Source: Azospirillum soli (GTDB lineage: Bacteria > Pseudomonadota > Alphaproteobacteria > Azospirillales > Azospirillaceae). Taken from it: DNA of 64,000 nt. Positions 18,188 to 26,820 of this stretch are shown piece by piece. The notes beneath the pieces are model-generated. The model was not told the origin of the DNA. It saw nothing but the letters and a program-made list of their open reading frames with translations, and ran no database searches. Both the position numbers and the translations under genes were made by a program. The stretch spans positions 310,001 through 374,000 of the forward strand of contig NZ_JAGINQ010000001.1 in the NCBI RefSeq assembly GCF_017876165.1, written 5' to 3'. Each line of letters opens with the position of its first letter. Position 1 is the first letter of the stretch.

Positions 18188-20269
18188 ATGCCCCCCACCG
18201 CAGCCGCCGCGCAGGCCCCACGGAATGAGGCGACGGCTCCCGACCGCGCGCTTTGGCGGATCGACGCGCGCACCGAGGCGGCGTTGCAGGCTTTGGGGGC
18301 GGCGTTGGGGCCGGTGGTCGAGCGGACCCTGGGGGAAGCGGCGGATTCGGACGAGCAGCGGCGGGCTCTGCGGGCGCATCTGGACGCCGTGCTCGCGGCA
18401 CGGTTCGATTCCGGGTTCATGGAAAGCGCGAGAGGCGTGGACTCGGCGCTGGCCGGGCGGGCGCTGCTGCTGGAGCGCATGGCGGCGCACGTCATCCGCG
18501 CCCACCGCTTCGACCGGGAACGCGCGGCGGTGGAGGTCGGGGCGCTGATCCGCGGCGTGCTGCTGGGGGTGGAAGCGTCGCTGGCGGCGCAGCCGGAGGC
18601 CGTCGCGTCTCCCGACATGACCCGCGAGATGGAGGAGTTCGCCGAGAGCTTCGAGCGCGAGCTGCGCGAGACGGTGGACCTCGTCCGTCACAACGCTGCC
18701 AGCATGGAGGGTGCCGCCGACGAGGTGCTGGGTGCCGCCAATAAGGTGGCGACCGAGGGCGAGCACGTTACCCAGGCGTCGGAACAGACCAACATGAACG
18801 CCCGCCTGATCGCGCTGGCCGCGCGCGGGCTGTCGGAATCCTTCAGCGAGATCACCGCCAAGGTGGAGCACGCCACCGAAAGCTCCCGCGACGCCTCCAC
18901 CCGCTCGCAAGAGGCGCAGGTCTACGCCACCACCCTGGCCGAGGCGTCGGAGCGCATCGGCAGCGTCGTCAAGCTGATCGAGAAGATCGCCAAGGAGACG
19001 CGGCTGCTGGCGCTCAACGCCTCCATCGAGGCGGCGCGGGCGGGCGACGCCGGCAAGGGCTTCGCGGTGGTGGCGAACGAGGTCAAGAACCTCGCCGACC
19101 AGACCAACAACGCGACCGGCGACATCCGCACCCAGATCGAGGCGATGCAGGCCTCCATCAACCAGACCGTCACGGCCATCGAGTCCGTGGCCCATCGCGT
19201 GCTGACGGTCACCGACGACATCGCCTCCATCACCGAATCCGTCGCCGAACAGGCCATCGTCACCCGCGACATCGCGGACAACGCCGACGAGATGGCCGAG
19301 AGCATGCAGAGCGTCCACGAGCGCATCGAGAACGTGGCGCAGGCGGCCGAACGCTCCACCAAGAAGGCCAGCGAGCTGTGGGAGAACGCCACGGGCCTCG
19401 TGAAGCAGATCTACGGCATCAAGCGGCGCGTGACGGCCAGCTTGCGCGGCACCCGCTTCGGTAACCGCCGCCGGGAGGACCGCATCGCCGTGGACATCGC
19501 CTGCACGGTCGAGGTGGACGGGCTGAGGTTCCAGAGCCGGTTGGACAACATCTCCATGGGCGGCTGCCAAGTGCGGGAGTTGCAGCTGGCGAGCGCGGAT
19601 GGCTACGCGATCAAGCTGGACATCGAGGGGCAGGGCCGCACCACCGGCACCATCGTGGCGACCGAACGCGACATCGCCCATGTGCGCTTCGATCCGTTGG
19701 CCCCGGACTTCGCGGCTCGGCTGACGCAGGCGCTGACCCGCTGGAACGCGGCGGACGCGGAGCTGGTCGGCCTCGCCCAGGATACGGCCAAATCCATCGG
19801 CGCGCTGTTCGACGCGGCCATCGACAAGGGGCAGACCAGCTTCGAGCAGATCTTCTCCACCGACTACGAACCGGTGCCGGGCAGCGATCCGCAGCAGTTC
19901 ACGACCACGTTTACCGAGCTGTGCGACCGGCTGCTGCCCAGCCTTCAGGAACCCGTGCTGGGCAAGCACCGGCGGATCGTCTTCTGCGCGGCGGTGGACC
20001 GCAATGGCTACCTGCCGACCCACAACAGGAAATATTCGGAGCCGCAACGGCCGGGCGATCCGGACTGGAACAAGGCGCATTGCCGCAACCGCCGCATGTT
20101 CGACGACGCGACCGGCCTCGCCGCCGCGCGCAACCGGCAGCCGGTGCTGATCCAGACCTATCGCCGCGACATGGGCGGCGGGCTGGTCGCCTCGATGAAG
20201 GACGTGTCGGCACCGGTCTACGTGAAGGGCAAGCACTGGGGCGCCTTCCGCATCGGCAGCGAGGGGTAG
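18188..20269 (+). CDS. Soluble chemoreceptor: helical N-terminal domain, MA signalling domain, PilZ, C-terminal sensor-like domain
   Basis: A 693-residue methyl-accepting chemotaxis-type protein with no membrane helix. Residues about 20-135 are an all-helical domain, faintly like a globin-coupled sensor but without a proximal His I can assign. Residues about 150-410 are the coiled-coil MA domain with the hairpin tip [31 protein letters not shown]. Residues about 425-520 are a PilZ domain with the c-di-GMP motifs RRREDR and DNISMGG. The last about 120 residues carry AAVDRNGYLPTHN and QTYRRDMGG, a module seen at the C end of some receptors. The start ATG follows GAAGAGGA. Signalling to CheA/CheW and c-di-GMP response are inferred from domains. 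Confidence 0.9.
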   Translation: MPPTAAAAQAPRNEATAPDRALWRIDARTEAALQALGAALGPVVERTLGEAADSDEQRRALRAHLDAVLAARFDSGFMESARGVDSALAGRALLLERMAAHVIRAHRFDRERAAVEVGALIRGVLLGVEASLAAQPEAVASPDMTREMEEFAESFERELRETVDLVRHNAASMEGAADEVLGAANKVATEGEHVTQASEQTNMNARLIALAARGLSESFSEITAKVEHATESSRDASTRSQEAQVYATTLAEASERIGSVVKLIEKIAKETRLLALNASIEAARAGDAGKGFAVVANEVKNLADQTNNATGDIRTQIEAMQASINQTVTAIESVAHRVLTVTDDIASITESVAEQAIVTRDIADNADEMAESMQSVHERIENVAQAAERSTKKASELWENATGLVKQIYGIKRRVTASLRGTRFGNRRREDRIAVDIACTVEVDGLRFQSRLDNISMGGCQVRELQLASADGYAIKLDIEGQGRTTGTIVATERDIAHVRFDPLAPDFAARLTQALTRWNAADAELVGLAQDTAKSIGALFDAAIDKGQTSFEQIFSTDYEPVPGSDPQQFTTTFTELCDRLLPSLQEPVLGKHRRIVFCAAVDRNGYLPTHNRKYSEPQRPGDPDWNKAHCRNRRMFDDATGLAAARNRQPVLIQTYRRDMGGGLVASMKDVSAPVYVKGKHWGAFRIGSEG

Positions 20270-20285
20270 CCCTGCCCTTCGCGCT

Positions 20286-21179
20286 TTACGCGCGGCGGCG
20301 CATCGTCTCGCGGTGGAGGATGTAGAGGCCGCTGGCGATGATGACGCCCGCACCCGTCAGCACCGTCGGCGTCGGCACGTCGCCGAACACCAGGAAGCCG
20401 AACAGGGTCGCCCAGATCATGCCCGTGTACTCGAACGGCGCCACCACGGCGGCGGGGGCGAGGCGGAAGGCCTGGGTCATCAACACCTGCGCCCCGGCGC
20501 CGAGCGTGCCGACCAGCAGCATCAGGCCGGCATCGGCAAGGCCGGGGGCCTGCCACACGGGCACGGCGGCGATGCCGCTCACCACCGTGGTCGTCAGCAG
20601 AAGATAGACGACGATGGCGGTGTTGCTCTCCGTCCGCGACAGGCCGCGCACGGCGATCATGGCGAGCGCGTAGAAGAAGGCGGCCGCCAAGCCGACCAGC
20701 ACCGGCAGGAGCGGCGCGTCGGCCTCGGGCCGGGCCATCACCACGACGCCACCGAATCCGACCAGCACCGCCGCCCAGCGGCGCCAGCCCACGGGCTCTC
20801 CCAGCAGGGGCATGGACAGCGCGGTGATAAACAGCGGGCCGGCGAAGCTGAGGACGTACACTTCGGCCAGAGGCAGATGCTTGAAGGCGTAAAAGAAGCA
20901 GCCCATGGACAGCAGTCCGGCGAAGGCCCGCCAGACATGGGCGAGCGGACGGCGGGTGCGCATGCCGCTCCAGCCGCCGCGCGCGATCGAGATGCCGCCG
21001 ACCAGCAACACCGCCACCGCCGAGCGCACGAACATCAGCTGCGCCACCGGATAGCCGGCGCTGAGATACTTGATCAGCGTGTCCATACCGGCGAACAGCA
21101 GGATCGCCAGCAGGAAACAGCCGATGGCTTGGCGCGTGTCGTCGGTCTGGATGGTCGGGAGGGCGTCGGTCCGGGTCAT
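20286..21179 (-). CDS. EamA/DMT-family transporter
   Basis: A 297-residue inner-membrane protein with ten predicted helices in two five-helix EamA repeats. Family hallmarks are MFVRSAVAVLL in helix 2, AEVYVLSFAGPLFITALSMPLLGE in the middle and a late FEYTGMIWATLFGFLVFGDVP. These carriers usually export metabolites, but the substrate is unknown. The ATG has AGGGTG upstream. It runs convergently into the chemoreceptor gene, ending 16 bases from that gene's stop, and its upstream neighbour is a close paralogue. Confidence 0.9.
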   Translation of the reverse strand: MTRTDALPTIQTDDTRQAIGCFLLAILLFAGMDTLIKYLSAGYPVAQLMFVRSAVAVLLVGGISIARGGWSGMRTRRPLAHVWRAFAGLLSMGCFFYAFKHLPLAEVYVLSFAGPLFITALSMPLLGEPVGWRRWAAVLVGFGGVVVMARPEADAPLLPVLVGLAAAFFYALAMIAVRGLSRTESNTAIVVYLLLTTTVVSGIAAVPVWQAPGLADAGLMLLVGTLGAGAQVLMTQAFRLAPAAVVAPFEYTGMIWATLFGFLVFGDVPTPTVLTGAGVIIASGLYILHRETMRRRA

Positions 21180-21231
21180 GGTCGCACCCTAACCGAACCG
21201 CGCCCATACGGCCCAATGCCGCAACCGCAGG

Positions 21232-22179
21232 TCAGGCCCGCGCGCCGCCTCCTTGTAAGCTGCCTCCTTGCAGGAGGTACAGGCCGCTTCCCATCACGAT
21301 CACCGTGCCGACGAGGGTGGCGAGGCCGGGCATCTCGCCGAACAGCAGCGCGCCGAACATCACCGCCCACAGCATGGAGCTGTAGGAGAAAGGCGCCACC
21401 ACGGCGGCCGGAGCCAGCCGGTAGGCCTGCGTCATGGCAAGCTGCGCCACGGTGGACAGCAGCCCCGCCCCGGCCATCAGGGCAAGGCCGCGCGCGTCGG
21501 GCATGACGAAGTCCGGAATCATGCCGACGCCGCCCAACACCCCGCAGGCCAGCGTGAAGTAGAAGACGATGGAGACGTTCGTTTCCGTCCGCGACAGCCG
21601 GCGCACGCAGATGGAGGCGAGCGCGCCGAACAGCGTGGCGACGACGCACAGCAGCGCCGTGCCGGACAGCAGGCCCGCCCCCGGATTCAGCATCACCAGC
21701 ACACCGAGGAAGCCGACACCGACCGCCGCCCATTGGCGGGCGCGCACCGCCTCCCCCAGCAGCGGGGCGGACAGGGCGGTGACGAACAGCGGGCCGGCGA
21801 AGCTGATCGCGTAGACGTCGGCGAAGGGCAGACCGCCGAAGGCGTGGATGAAGCCGGCCACCGACAGAGCGCCGACGATGGAGCGCAGCAGATGGCCGAG
21901 CGGTCGCCGCGTCGCCAGCGCGCCCCAGCCGCCCATGCGCGCCAGAACCACGGCGAGCGGCGCCAGCGAGAAGAGGGAGCGGAAGAACATCACCTCCATC
22001 GCCGGGTAATGGGCGACCAGTTCCTTTTGCAGCACGTCCATCAGGGCGAACAGGAACAGGCAGAGCAGCATCCACCCCACCCCGCGCCGCACCGGGTTGT
22101 CCGCGCGGGGAGAAGGAATGGAGACGGGGGTGGAAACAGGAACCGGAAGAGCGCCGATCAACGCGGTGTCCGAGGGCAT
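21232..22179 (-). CDS. EamA/DMT-family transporter, paralogue of its neighbours
   Basis: A 315-residue ten-helix EamA transporter with a 25-residue Pro/Ser-rich cytoplasmic lead. Repeat hallmarks include EVMFFRSLFSLAPLAVVL, ADVYAISFAGPLFVTALSAPLLGE and APFSYSSMLWAVMFGALLFGE, which align closely with the transporters at 20286 and 24525. Start is the ATG at 22179, with a GTG at 22185 as alternative. A TATAAT (minus strand, 22199-22194) lies so close upstream that a nearly leaderless message is possible. It ends 53 bases before the next EamA gene on the same strand. Substrate is unknown. Confidence 0.9.
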   Translation of the reverse strand: MPSDTALIGALPVPVSTPVSIPSPRADNPVRRGVGWMLLCLFLFALMDVLQKELVAHYPAMEVMFFRSLFSLAPLAVVLARMGGWGALATRRPLGHLLRSIVGALSVAGFIHAFGGLPFADVYAISFAGPLFVTALSAPLLGEAVRARQWAAVGVGFLGVLVMLNPGAGLLSGTALLCVVATLFGALASICVRRLSRTETNVSIVFYFTLACGVLGGVGMIPDFVMPDARGLALMAGAGLLSTVAQLAMTQAYRLAPAAVVAPFSYSSMLWAVMFGALLFGEMPGLATLVGTVIVMGSGLYLLQGGSLQGGGARA

Positions 22180-22452
22180 GGCCACACCGGCAATTATAGT
22201 TAACGATTACCGGCTTTTTAGGCGAATGCCCGTGATCCCGGGGTGCGAACCGCCGATGCCCGCCCTTTGTCCCCGATGTCCGAGCGTGGCGGTGGGGCGA
22301 ATGCTCCATCCCCTCCCCTGCAACTCGCGCTTCGCGAAACGCGGGAACGGCTGTTTTGCGAAGGATTCCCTGCCTTTCGCGGATCGACGGTGGCGAGGAT
22401 CGCCGGATTGGAGAGGCTGGCCGCCGGCATCTTCTGCATGAAAGGCACGGCC

Positions 22453-24546
22453 ATGATCCATTCGACCGGCTTGCGCATCCTTCTCGGCTTCTCCCCCTGG
22501 ATCGCCTTCGGCGCGTTGCAGCCGGCCGGCGGCCTATGGGCCACGGCGGCGGCGTTCCTGCTCAGCGTCATCCTCTGCGCGGTGGATCGGCGGGGCGGGT
22601 CGCTGAAGGCGCCGGAGCTGGTGGCCGCCATCTTCTTCGCGGTGCTTCCGGCTTGCGGGCTGCTGGGCTGGAGCTGGCCGGGGGAGAACATCGGACTGGT
22701 CATCCACCTCGTGCTGGCGGGGATGGCCTTCGGCACGCTGGCGACGGGCAGCCCCTTCACCCTGCAATACGCCCGCGACGCGTGGCCGCGCGACTATTGG
22801 CAAATGCCGCAGTTCGTTGCGATCAATTCGGCAATCACAGCGGTGTGGGGCGCCATCTTCCTGGTCAGCACGGCGGCCTTCTGGCTGGCCCCGCTGTGGG
22901 CGCCGTTCATGAGCATGGCCGCGACGGTGGTCGGGATCGTGCTGAACCGGAAGCTGCCGAACTGGCTATCCGGCCGGGCCATCGCCAAGCAGCTCGCCGC
23001 CATGGAGCCCTATGACTGGCCGGCACCGGTAGTGATCGGTTCAAGAGACGGCGATGCACGGGACGTGGTGGTGGTCGGGGCCGGCATCGGCGGGTTGACG
23101 GCGGCGGCGCAGCTGGCGGCGGACGGGGCGCGGGTGACAGTGGTGGAGGCGCACGACCGGCCGGGCGGCTACTGCTCCTCCTGGGAGCGCAAAGTGCGCG
23201 GGGCGGACGGGACGGTCGGGCGCTTCGTCTTCGACGCGGGCGTGCACGACATCAGCGGCGCCCATAAGAACGGCCCTGTCGGCCACCTGCTGCGCACGGT
23301 CGGGGTGGCGGACCGGGTGAACTGGCAGGCGGTGAACCGGGGCGTGTACGTGGGTGGGCAGCTTCGCCGCCTGCCGGACGACGCGGACGGGCTGGTCGCC
23401 ATGATCGCGCGGGACTATCCAAACAGTGCGGCGGGCGTAGCCGCCTTCGTGGAGGAGATGCGCGGCATCTACCGCGACCTGTATCTGGGCTGCGCCGAGA
23501 CGGGCTTGCCGCACATCCCGCGCGATGTGAAGGCGATGCGCGCCTATCCCCGCACCTGCCCGACCGCCTTCCGCTGGAAGGACACGAGCTTCCTGACGAT
23601 GCTGGAACGCTTCGTGCCGGACGCCGGGGCGCGGGCCTTTCTGGCGAGCCTGACCTGCTATCTGTCCGACCGGCCGGAGTTGCTGCGCGCCAACCAAATG
23701 GCGCCGATCTTCGGCTATTTCTTCGACGGCGGCTTCTACCCGGAGGGCGGGTCGCAACGGCTGGCCGACGCGCTGGTCGAGGCGATCCGGGAGAACGGCG
23801 GAGAGGTCCATTTGCGCACGCCGGTGCGGCGAATCCTGGTGGAAGGCGGACGCGCGGCGGGGGTCGAGACGGCCGATGGGCGGCGGATCGCGGCCCCGGC
23901 GGTGGTGTCCAACGCCGACGTGCGGCGGACTATGCTGGAACTGGTGGGGGCGGAGCATCTGCCGGCCGACTATGCGGCGCGCTGCCGGGCTCTGCGTCCG
24001 TCCGCCTCGGCCTTCATGGTGACGCTGGGGCTGGACATCCTGCCCGACCTGCCAGCCATGTCCTTCGTGCTGGACGAGCCGGGCGTCGGCATCGCGGTGC
24101 CGTCGGTGCACGACGCCTCGCTGGCTCCGGCGGGGTGTGCGGCGGTGACGCTGATGCGGCTGGCCCCGGCCGATGGCGGGTGGGACCGGACGGCGGACGA
24201 CTATCGGGAGCGCAAGGCACGGGTGGGCGACGCCATGATCGCCGCCGCCGCGCGGGCGATTCCGGACCTGAAGCGGCACATCGTCCACCGCCAGGACGCC
24301 ACCGCCGCGACCTTCGCCCGCTACGCCCACACGACGGGCGGCGCGATCTACGGCGTCGATCCGGCGCAGCGGCCGCTGCCGCGCAAGTCGCCCATTCCGG
24401 GGCTGTGCCTAGCGGGCGGCGGGGTGTTCCCCGGTCCGGGGGTGGAGGCCTGCGTCATCTCCGGCCGGCTGGCGGCCGAGGCCTTGAAGGGGAACTGGGA
24501 GCAGTCGGAGGTGCCGGAACCGGATCAGGCGGTCTGGGCGGCTTGA
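22453..24546 (+). CDS. Membrane domain fused to FAD-dependent carotenoid desaturase/isomerase-like oxidoreductase
   Basis: A 697-residue fusion. Residues about 1-175 hold five membrane helices (LRILLGFSPWIAFGALQPAG, LWATAAAFLLSVIL, LVAAIFFAVLPACGLLG and more) ending in a basic segment. From about residue 200 it is an amine-oxidase/CrtI-like flavoprotein: dinucleotide motif DVVVVGAGIGGLTAAAQLAADG, VVEAHDRPGGY, a mid-chain FDGGFYPEGGSQRLADAL, and the C-terminal FAD segment GLCLAGGGVFPGPGVEACV. Whether it desaturates, isomerises or saturates an isoprenoid, or does something else, is not known. The ATG at 22453 has AAAGG seven bases upstream; the in-frame ATG at 22438 lacks one. Its end overlaps the convergent EamA gene by 22 bases. 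Confidence 0.85.
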   Translation: MIHSTGLRILLGFSPWIAFGALQPAGGLWATAAAFLLSVILCAVDRRGGSLKAPELVAAIFFAVLPACGLLGWSWPGENIGLVIHLVLAGMAFGTLATGSPFTLQYARDAWPRDYWQMPQFVAINSAITAVWGAIFLVSTAAFWLAPLWAPFMSMAATVVGIVLNRKLPNWLSGRAIAKQLAAMEPYDWPAPVVIGSRDGDARDVVVVGAGIGGLTAAAQLAADGARVTVVEAHDRPGGYCSSWERKVRGADGTVGRFVFDAGVHDISGAHKNGPVGHLLRTVGVADRVNWQAVNRGVYVGGQLRRLPDDADGLVAMIARDYPNSAAGVAAFVEEMRGIYRDLYLGCAETGLPHIPRDVKAMRAYPRTCPTAFRWKDTSFLTMLERFVPDAGARAFLASLTCYLSDRPELLRANQMAPIFGYFFDGGFYPEGGSQRLADALVEAIRENGGEVHLRTPVRRILVEGGRAAGVETADGRRIAAPAVVSNADVRRTMLELVGAEHLPADYAARCRALRPSASAFMVTLGLDILPDLPAMSFVLDEPGVGIAVPSVHDASLAPAGCAAVTLMRLAPADGGWDRTADDYRERKARVGDAMIAAAARAIPDLKRHIVHRQDATAATFARYAHTTGGAIYGVDPAQRPLPRKSPIPGLCLAGGGVFPGPGVEACVISGRLAAEALKGNWEQSEVPEPDQAVWAA

Positions 24547-25424
24547 GAGCGGGCTTGGCGGGCGGCCTCCGCCTCGCGGCGCAGGAGGTAGAGGCCGCTG
24601 CCCACCACGATGGCGGTGCCCAGCGCCAGCCAGGGGCTCGGCACGTCGCCGAAGACGACCAGCCCGATCAGCACGCCCCAGACGATCTGCGAATACTGGA
24701 AGGGAGCGACGACCGGCGACGGGGCGATGCGGAAGGCGGTCAGCAGGCAGAGCAGCGCCACCCCGGCGCTCAGGCCGCACAGCGCCATCAGCGCCCAGTC
24801 CTGCGGAGCCGGCGGGATGTAAACCTGGGGCAGCACAGGCCCCAGCAGCAGCACGGCCAGCAGATTGCCGTAGAAGGGGAAGGACGCCGTCGTCTCCTGC
24901 CGGCCCCAATGGCGGACGAGCAGAGCGGAGGAGGAGAAGCACAGGGCGCTGACGATGGCACCCATGGCCCCGGTGTCGATGATCGCCTCGGTCGGGCGCA
25001 GCATCACCAGCACGCCGCCGAACCCCACCAGAACGGCCAGCCAGCGCCGGGCGTCCACCCGCTCGCGGAAGAACAGGGCGGACAGGACGGTGATGATGAG
25101 CGGCGACGAGAACAGGATCGCGTAGACGTCGGCCAGCGGCATGCGCGCGAAGGCGAAGAACGCCCCATAGCCGGAACCGAGGCCGAGCAGCCCGCGCAGC
25201 AGTTGCAGCCCCGGCCTCCGGGTCGCCAGCATGCGCGGCCCACCCTGCCACAGGGCGAAGCCGGCGATGGGCACCAGCGAGAACAGCGCGTTGAAGAAGA
25301 CGGTCTGCGGCAGTTGGTAGCTGCCGGACAGGAACTTCATCAGCGCGTCGGTGATCGCGAGGCCGACGAAGCCGACCAGGATGATCCCGATGGCCCGCAG
25401 GTTGGTGCGCCGGTCCCCGCTCAT
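24525..25424 (-). CDS. EamA/DMT-family transporter, last gene of the nucleoside salvage operon
   Basis: A 299-residue ten-helix EamA carrier with VFFNALFSLVPIAGFALW, ADVYAILFSSPLIITVLSALFFRE and FQYSQIVWGVLIGLVVFGDVP. It starts four bases after the thymidine phosphorylase stop on the same strand, so it is almost surely co-transcribed with the nucleoside catabolic genes; export of a nucleobase or sugar by-product is a reasonable guess. The frame is open upstream to 25652, but that part is inside deoA and lacks protein character. It is also paralogous to the two EamA genes 3-4 kb away. Confidence 0.88.
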   Translation of the reverse strand: MSGDRRTNLRAIGIILVGFVGLAITDALMKFLSGSYQLPQTVFFNALFSLVPIAGFALWQGGPRMLATRRPGLQLLRGLLGLGSGYGAFFAFARMPLADVYAILFSSPLIITVLSALFFRERVDARRWLAVLVGFGGVLVMLRPTEAIIDTGAMGAIVSALCFSSSALLVRHWGRQETTASFPFYGNLLAVLLLGPVLPQVYIPPAPQDWALMALCGLSAGVALLCLLTAFRIAPSPVVAPFQYSQIVWGVLIGLVVFGDVPSPWLALGTAIVVGSGLYLLRREAEAARQARSQAAQTA

Positions 25425-25428
25425 CACT

Positions 25429-26751
25429 CTACCGGCCGATGCGCTCGGCGATGAGAGGACCCTTGGCCGGAGCCACGTCGGCGATGGTGAAGGCCTGGCG
25501 CAACAGGCGGGTGGCGTCCTCCACCTGGGCATCGCTGCGGGCGTGCACGATGGCGAGCGGACGTCCGCCGGGAGCGACCGAGGCGCCGAGGCCAGCGACG
25601 TCGGCGAGACCCACGGCGAAGTCAATGGGATCAGTCGTCTTGGTCCGGCCACCGCCCAGCGCCACCACGGCGATGCCGACCGCGCGGGTGTCGATGGCGG
25701 AGACGACGCCGGAACGGTCCGGGTAAACGGGGCGGACGATGGGGGCGGCGTCGAGGTGGTGGTCGGGCGCCTCCAACAGGTCGGCCGGGCCGCCCAGCGC
25801 GTGAACCATGCGGGCGAAGCGCTCGGCGGCGGCGCCGCTCCGCATGGCCTTGTCGAACATCGCGCGGCCGGCGGCGGCGTCGGGCGCGAGCTTGGCGAGA
25901 GCGAGGAGTTCGGCGGCCAGCGCGGCGGTGACCTCGTACAGGCGGGGCTCCGCTTCGCCGCCGCGCAGGATGTCGATGCACTCCCGCATTTCCAGCGCGT
26001 TGCCGGCGGTCAGGCCCAGCACCTCGTTCATGTCGGTCAGCAGGGCGACCGTGGGCAGGCCGGCGCCCTCGGCCACCGTGACGATGCTCTGGGCGAGTTC
26101 GCGCGACTTCTCGAAGGTCGGCATGAAGGCGCCGGAGCCGAACTTCACGTCCATGACCAGCGCGTCGAGGCCGGCGGCCAGCTTCTTCGACAGGATCGAG
26201 GCGGTGATGAGGTCGATGGACTCCACCGTCGCCGTCACGTCGCGGATGGCGTACAGGCGCTTGTCGGCCGGGGCGATGTCGTCGGTGGCGCCGATGACCG
26301 CGCAGCCAACGTCCTTCACAACTTTTTCAAGCGTCGCGCGGTCGGGCTTGGCGCGGTAGCCGGGGATGCTCTCGAACTTGTCGAGCGTGCCGCCGGTGTG
26401 GCCAAGGCCGCGCCCCGACACCATCGGCACGAAACCGCCGCAGGCAGCCAGCGCCGGGGCCAGGATCAGGCTGACCTTGTCGCCGACGCCGCCGGTGGAA
26501 TGCTTGTCCATCACCGGGCCGGGCAGCGACAGGTGGTCCCAGCGCATCACCGTGCCGGAGCCGGTCATGGCGCGGGTCAGGGCCACGCGCTCCTCCAGCT
26601 CCATGCCACGGAAGAAGACGGCCATGGCGAAGGCCGCCGCCTGCCCTTCCGTCACGGAACCGTCGGTGATGCCGCGCACGAAGGCGTCGATCTCGGCGGG
26701 GTCGAGGCGTGCGCCGTCGCGCTTCCGGCGGATGATTTCCTGGGGGAGCAT
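25429..26751 (-). CDS. deoA: Thymidine phosphorylase
   Basis: Splits thymidine or deoxyuridine with phosphate into base and deoxyribose-1-phosphate. This 440-residue protein has the family length and the signature run MDKHSTGGVGDKVSL followed by SGRGLGHTGGTLDKFESIPG, which lines the phosphate and nucleoside sites. The ATG at 26751 follows AGAAGG. It lies downstream of deoC, separated by 42 bases that contain a duplicated copy of the deoC end. Cytoplasmic; part of the uptake-and-salvage operon running from 33719 to 24525. Confidence 0.96.
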   Translation of the reverse strand: MLPQEIIRRKRDGARLDPAEIDAFVRGITDGSVTEGQAAAFAMAVFFRGMELEERVALTRAMTGSGTVMRWDHLSLPGPVMDKHSTGGVGDKVSLILAPALAACGGFVPMVSGRGLGHTGGTLDKFESIPGYRAKPDRATLEKVVKDVGCAVIGATDDIAPADKRLYAIRDVTATVESIDLITASILSKKLAAGLDALVMDVKFGSGAFMPTFEKSRELAQSIVTVAEGAGLPTVALLTDMNEVLGLTAGNALEMRECIDILRGGEAEPRLYEVTAALAAELLALAKLAPDAAAGRAMFDKAMRSGAAAERFARMVHALGGPADLLEAPDHHLDAAPIVRPVYPDRSGVVSAIDTRAVGIAVVALGGGRTKTTDPIDFAVGLADVAGLGASVAPGGRPLAIVHARSDAQVEDATRLLRQAFTIADVAPAKGPLIAERIGR

Positions 26752-26764
26752 GGTGCCTTCTGTT

Positions 26765-26820
26765 CATTAGCCGGCAGTGGCCGGCTGGGCGGTTCAGTAG
26801 CCGGCGGTCGCCGGCTGGGC
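26765..26820. repeat. Imperfect tandem duplication at the deoC stop
   Basis: Two copies of a roughly 27-30 base unit (TAGCCGGC, a variable three to four bases, GCCGGCTGGGCGGTT) lie side by side. One contains the deoC stop codon and last codons, the other follows in the gap before deoA. The second copy ends in another stop, so it has no effect on the DeoC protein. Confidence 0.75.

Noticed and set aside
18107-20353. 748-codon open frame on the minus strand opposite the chemoreceptor
   Set aside because: Its translation is rich in Arg, Gly, His and Leu without domains, and it is the mirror of a clear MA/PilZ protein; typical for GC-rich DNA.
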